A DNA stretch of 64,000 nt from Burkholderiaceae bacterium (GTDB lineage Bacteria > Pseudomonadota > Gammaproteobacteria > Burkholderiales > Burkholderiaceae_C), in assembly GCA_016790575.1 (NCBI GenBank), contig JAEUOU010000021.1, positions 1 to 64,000 on the forward strand. Direction: 5' to 3'. How positions within the stretch are numbered: position 1 is the first letter of the stretch; each line of letters opens with the position of its first letter. Shown piece by piece: positions 61,246 through 64,000 of this stretch. Under the pieces are notes generated by a model, which did not search any database, had not been told where the DNA came from, and saw only the letters and a list, made by a program, of their open reading frames with translations. A program made the translations under genes and the position numbers.

Positions 61246-62112
61246 TCAGGCAGAAAAGGCGCGAACCCGCTGACGCTGAGAGCCCAGACCGGTGCCCCCG
61301 AGCTGCAGGACATCGCCGGGTTGCAGGAACTGCGGTGCGGGCCTGCCATCTGCCGTCTTGCGCCCCATGCCTACGCCTGGCGGCGTTCCGGTCGTCACGA
61401 TGTCGCCTGGCTCCAGTGTCATGAATCGGCTGACGTAGCTGATGAGCTCGGCTACGCTGAAGATCATGGTGCGGGTGTTGCCGGTCTGCATCCGCTGACC
61501 GTTGAGATCAAGCCAGAGATCGAGGTTCTGCGGATCGGCCACTTCGTCGCGGGTCAGTAACCAGGGACCAACCGGACCGAATGTGTCGCAGCCTTTGCCT
61601 TTGTCCCAGGTTCCTCCGCGCTCCAGCTGGTAAGCGCGTTCGCTGATGTCGTTAACCAGGCAGTAGCCGGCAACATGGGCCATTGCGTGTTCTTGCGTTA
61701 CATGCCGCGCTCGCATTCCGATCACAACACCCAACTCAACTTCCCAGTCGGTCTTGCGTGAGCCAGGCGGCAGCACCACGTTGTCGTTCGGACCCTGGAT
61801 GCAGGTTGTGGCTTTGAGGAAAATGATCGGTTCGCTCGGTATTGGCATTGCCGCCTCCGCGGCGTGGTCGGCGTAGTTGAGCCCGATGGCAACAAATTTG
61901 CCGACGCCGGTCACAGGGGAACCCATTCGGCGCCTCCCTGAAACAGCCGGCAATTGCATCGGGTCCAGCCGCGCAAGGCGGGCGATCACCCGCGGCGACA
62001 GCTGATCAGGCCCCAAATCATCCACCACATCGCCCAGATCGCGCAGCTGGCCGGTCGGGTCGATAAGGCCGGGCCGCTCCCGGCCTGCGGGTCCGTAACG
62101 AACCAGTTTCAT
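61246..62112 (-). CDS. Fumarylacetoacetate hydrolase (FAH) family protein
   Basis: A 288-residue FAH-family enzyme (hydrolase, hydratase or decarboxylase of keto-acids). Core motifs GKFVAIGLNYADHAAEA, EPIIFLKATTCIQGP, DWEVELGVVIG with metal-binding Glu residues, YCLVNDISERAYQ and DIVTTGTPPGVGMG. N-terminal VRYGPAGRERPGLID is typical. The specific reaction is not decidable. Downstream of slmA on the same strand; repeat copy 11 lies between the two. Confidence 0.92.
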   Translation of the reverse strand: MKLVRYGPAGRERPGLIDPTGQLRDLGDVVDDLGPDQLSPRVIARLARLDPMQLPAVSGRRRMGSPVTGVGKFVAIGLNYADHAAEAAMPIPSEPIIFLKATTCIQGPNDNVVLPPGSRKTDWEVELGVVIGMRARHVTQEHAMAHVAGYCLVNDISERAYQLERGGTWDKGKGCDTFGPVGPWLLTRDEVADPQNLDLWLDLNGQRMQTGNTRTMIFSVAELISYVSRFMTLEPGDIVTTGTPPGVGMGRKTADGRPAPQFLQPGDVLQLGGTGLGSQRQRVRAFSA

Positions 62113-62142
62113 GCGATTGGTCCTTTTGCCCTTGGAAATGCT

Positions 62143-62181
62143 CGTGTACCCACTGCCAAAAGGTCGTCGGGCGCTATTGCC
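62143..62181 (-). repeat. Dispersed repeat, copy 11 (diverged), overlapping slmA end
   Basis: Minus strand: AATAGCGCCCG, ACGACCTTTT, then GGCAGTGGGTA. It overlaps the slmA stop and lies 31 bases before the FAH-family start. Confidence 0.55.
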
Positions 62182-62827
62182 AAGATAGCATTGCAGTCAG
62201 GCAGGCGTCCAGCTGCTCTGTCGGGCTGCGACGAAAGCCAGAACGCGAAAATCGGTGCAATCTGCCTTGGACAAATGAGGCCAAGGTACTGGCGAGCACC
62301 TGGGCCTGCACGGTCGGCGTAGGTTCGCCGCGGTCCTGCGCGGCAACGCGAAGGCACTGACGAAGGTTCGATTCGACCCGCTCGAACAACTGATTCATCC
62401 GGTCCTGCAGCCGTTCATGTTCCAGCACCAGCGCGTCACCGACCATGACACGCGCCATCCCGGGATTCTTTTCGGCGAACTGCAGCATCAGCGCGACCGT
62501 TCGGGCTGCCTTCCGCCGCCCATCGTCGCCACTGGACATGATCTGGTTGATGAGACCGAAAAGGCTGTCCTCGATAAAGCCGATCAAGCCCTCATACATC
62601 TGCGCTTTGCTGGCAAAGTGTCGGTAAAGCGCCGCTTCACTGACTCCCAGTCGGGCGGCAAGGGCTGCCGTAGTGACTCTTTCTCCCGCCGGCTCCTGAA
62701 GCATCTCCGCCAAAGCCTGCAAGATCTGGATCCGGCGCTCGCCCGGCTTAGGCCGCTTTCGAACAGGCTCGGTGTCCAGGTCTGCGGGGTTCGGTCCGTG
62801 GGCGCTCGGGTCGAGGTTCTGGTTCAT
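62174..62827 (-). CDS. slmA: Nucleoid occlusion factor SlmA (TetR family)
   Basis: A 217-residue TetR-fold protein. The HTH region ILQALAEMLQ, VTTAALAARLGVSEAALYRHF, then KAQMYEGLIGFIEDSL matches SlmA, which binds DNA and blocks FtsZ assembly over the chromosome. Its N-terminal 35 residues are longer and Pro-rich compared with the enteric form. Start ATG 62827. Upstream of argB's stop side, in the usual argB/slmA neighbourhood. The site GGGTTAACCC lies 46 bases before it. Confidence 0.9.
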   Translation of the reverse strand: MNQNLDPSAHGPNPADLDTEPVRKRPKPGERRIQILQALAEMLQEPAGERVTTAALAARLGVSEAALYRHFASKAQMYEGLIGFIEDSLFGLINQIMSSGDDGRRKAARTVALMLQFAEKNPGMARVMVGDALVLEHERLQDRMNQLFERVESNLRQCLRVAAQDRGEPTPTVQAQVLASTLASFVQGRLHRFSRSGFRRSPTEQLDACLTAMLSWQ

Positions 62828-62873
62828 GGCGTTACGGTCGATGCGTGAAAAAATTCTCGCATACCGAAGGCGC

Positions 62874-62883
62874 GGGTTAACCC
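62874..62883. promoter_or_regulatory. Palindrome GGGTTAACCC upstream of slmA
   Basis: Ten-base palindrome in the 87-base argB-slmA gap; shares its core with the site at 61188-61201. Confidence 0.4.
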
Positions 62884-62914
62884 TGCGTACACACAAGCCG
62901 AGGTCGCCTTCGGC

Positions 62915-63805
62915 TCAATGCGAGCGAATCATGGTCCCGTAAGCCTGGTCGGTGAGGATTTCCAGGAGCATGGCATGGGCGACCCGTCCATCAATGATAT
63001 GAACGGCATTGACGCCACTTTTGGCCGCGTCCAGTGCACCGGCAATCTTCGGCAGCATCCCGCCAGAGATTGTGCCGTCCGCAAACAGTTCGTCGATCCG
63101 CCTTGCAGTCAGGTCGGTCATCAGGTGGCCTTGTTTATCCAGCACGCCGGCGATGTTGGTCAGCATGAGTAGCTTTTCGGCCTGCAATACGGTGGCGAGT
63201 TTGGCGGCGACAACGTCGGCATTGATGTTGTAGCTTTCGTTCTGGTCACCAAAACCAATGGGTGATACCACCGGGATGAACTGGTCGTCCTGCAAGGCGC
63301 GAACCACCGAGGGGTCGATAGAGACGATGTCGCCCACCTGGCCGACATCGTGTTCGACCGAGGGGTCCTGATGATCTTGCATCCGTAGCTTGCGCGCCCG
63401 AATCAGTCCACCGTCGCGTCCGGTAAGGCCCACGGCCTTGCCACCCGCGGCGTTTATCAGGCCGACGATATCCTGTTGAACCTCACCGGCCAATACCCAC
63501 TCGACAACTTCCATGGTTTCGGCATCAGTGACGCGCATGCCCTGGATGAATCGGCCCTCTTTTCCCAAGCGCTTGAGGGCGGCTTCAATCTGAGGGCCGC
63601 CACCATGTACCACCACCGGATTCATTCCTACAAGTTTCAGCAAAACGACGTCCTCAGCGAACGCCTTCTGGAGAGCGGGATCTGTCATTGCATTGCCGCC
63701 GTACTTGATGACCATGGTTTTGCCATGGAATTTTCGGATGTAGGGCAATGCCTGGGCAAGGATCGCGGCCTTGTCCTGAGGCCGCGTATCGATGGAAGTG
63801 TTCAT
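62915..63805 (-). CDS. argB: Acetylglutamate kinase ArgB
   Basis: A 296-residue kinase phosphorylating N-acetylglutamate in arginine synthesis. Visible: [14 protein letters not shown] (about 30-43), [13 protein letters not shown] (about 65-77), [22 protein letters not shown] (about 193-204) and a C-terminal [20 protein letters not shown]. Full length, with an AGGACC ribosome site before ATG 63805. Expected for the dimeric or hexameric, possibly arginine-regulated form. Confidence 0.96.
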   Translation of the reverse strand: MNTSIDTRPQDKAAILAQALPYIRKFHGKTMVIKYGGNAMTDPALQKAFAEDVVLLKLVGMNPVVVHGGGPQIEAALKRLGKEGRFIQGMRVTDAETMEVVEWVLAGEVQQDIVGLINAAGGKAVGLTGRDGGLIRARKLRMQDHQDPSVEHDVGQVGDIVSIDPSVVRALQDDQFIPVVSPIGFGDQNESYNINADVVAAKLATVLQAEKLLMLTNIAGVLDKQGHLMTDLTARRIDELFADGTISGGMLPKIAGALDAAKSGVNAVHIIDGRVAHAMLLEILTDQAYGTMIRSH

Positions 63806-64000
63806 GGCGGGTCCTGGTGAGAGGTTGTCGGCAATGGGCGCAAATGTAACCCTTCTGATCTCGGAGAAGGCTCAGGCTTCCATTGCCAATGGTCGATAAT
63901 GCTCTCCCTGATCGCCCGATTCGGGGGCTTTCGGCCGCGTCGACGCATGAATGGCAGCGTTCAACGTTTCGGATCGTTGTGTTGCCGTGCAACTGTCTCA
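63806..64000. other. Upstream region of argB, no gene recognised
   Basis: 195 bases to the window edge. A 12-residue minus-strand frame (ETVARQHNDPKR, stop at 63961-63963) could be the tail of a gene further right, but this is too short to judge. CATTGCCAATGG (63880-63891) is a near-palindrome that could be regulatory. Confidence 0.3.

Overview
The window is high-GC, densely coded DNA with about 60 genes on both strands. It is most likely from a betaproteobacterium of the order Burkholderiales, probably Comamonadaceae-like. This rests on a Bug-type tricarboxylate receptor, a PHA-granule region protein, several LIV-type transporters, many acyl-CoA enzymes, an argB/slmA neighbourhood and a GC-rich intergenic hairpin of a kind familiar from Comamonadaceae. 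I see no rRNA, tRNA, phage, transposase, integrase or CRISPR array.

Layout. 1-3.3 kb: a ferredoxin reductase running off the left edge, beside what looks like a rearrangement joint between a Rieske ferredoxin remnant and a short-chain dehydrogenase lacking a recognisable N-terminus, then a Bug receptor. 3.3-6 kb: stress genes (SrkA kinase, a small K+ channel, Ohr and OhrR with a clear operator/promoter). 6-16.2 kb: crotonase, 3-hydroxybutyryl-CoA dehydrogenase, hemerythrin-like protein, MBL-fold protein with TetR, TfoX-like protein, an orphan molybdopterin oxidoreductase, a LysR regulator and PPK2. 16.3-25 kb: 5-formyl-THF cyclo-ligase, lytic transglycosylase, DUF2164, a secreted orphan, DinB, a coupled DUF2817/M20 pair and an ABC binding protein. 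25-36 kb: a second orphan molybdoenzyme, lipoprotein aminopeptidase, PHA protein, SelO, CaiB, an acyl-CoA-binding protein back to back with a WS/DGAT acyltransferase, an Atm1-type exporter and a thioesterase. 36-49 kb: a complete LivHMGF transporter with an acyl-CoA synthetase and two tandem binding proteins, then thioesterase, acyl-CoA dehydrogenase, AlkD-like and TetR genes. 49-64 kb: a PlpD-like patatin autotransporter, an autoregulated seven-gene beta-oxidation operon, an FAH-family enzyme, slmA and argB.

The genes suggest an organism that imports, activates and beta-oxidises carboxylic acids, and stores carbon or energy as polyester, neutral lipid and polyphosphate. Control is local, by TetR, LysR and MarR regulators.

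The most unusual signal is a dispersed repeat of about 40-60 bp. I count eleven copies in both orientations (core AACGACCTTTT, then GCTGGGTA, then CCGAAAA units). Most lie between genes, but one is embedded in frame in srkA, one encodes part of the tail of the TfoX-like protein, one supplies the start codon and first residues of a DUF2147 protein, and two overlap the 3' ends of genes. This resembles the protein-coding palindromic elements known from Rickettsia. The count and alignments were made by eye.
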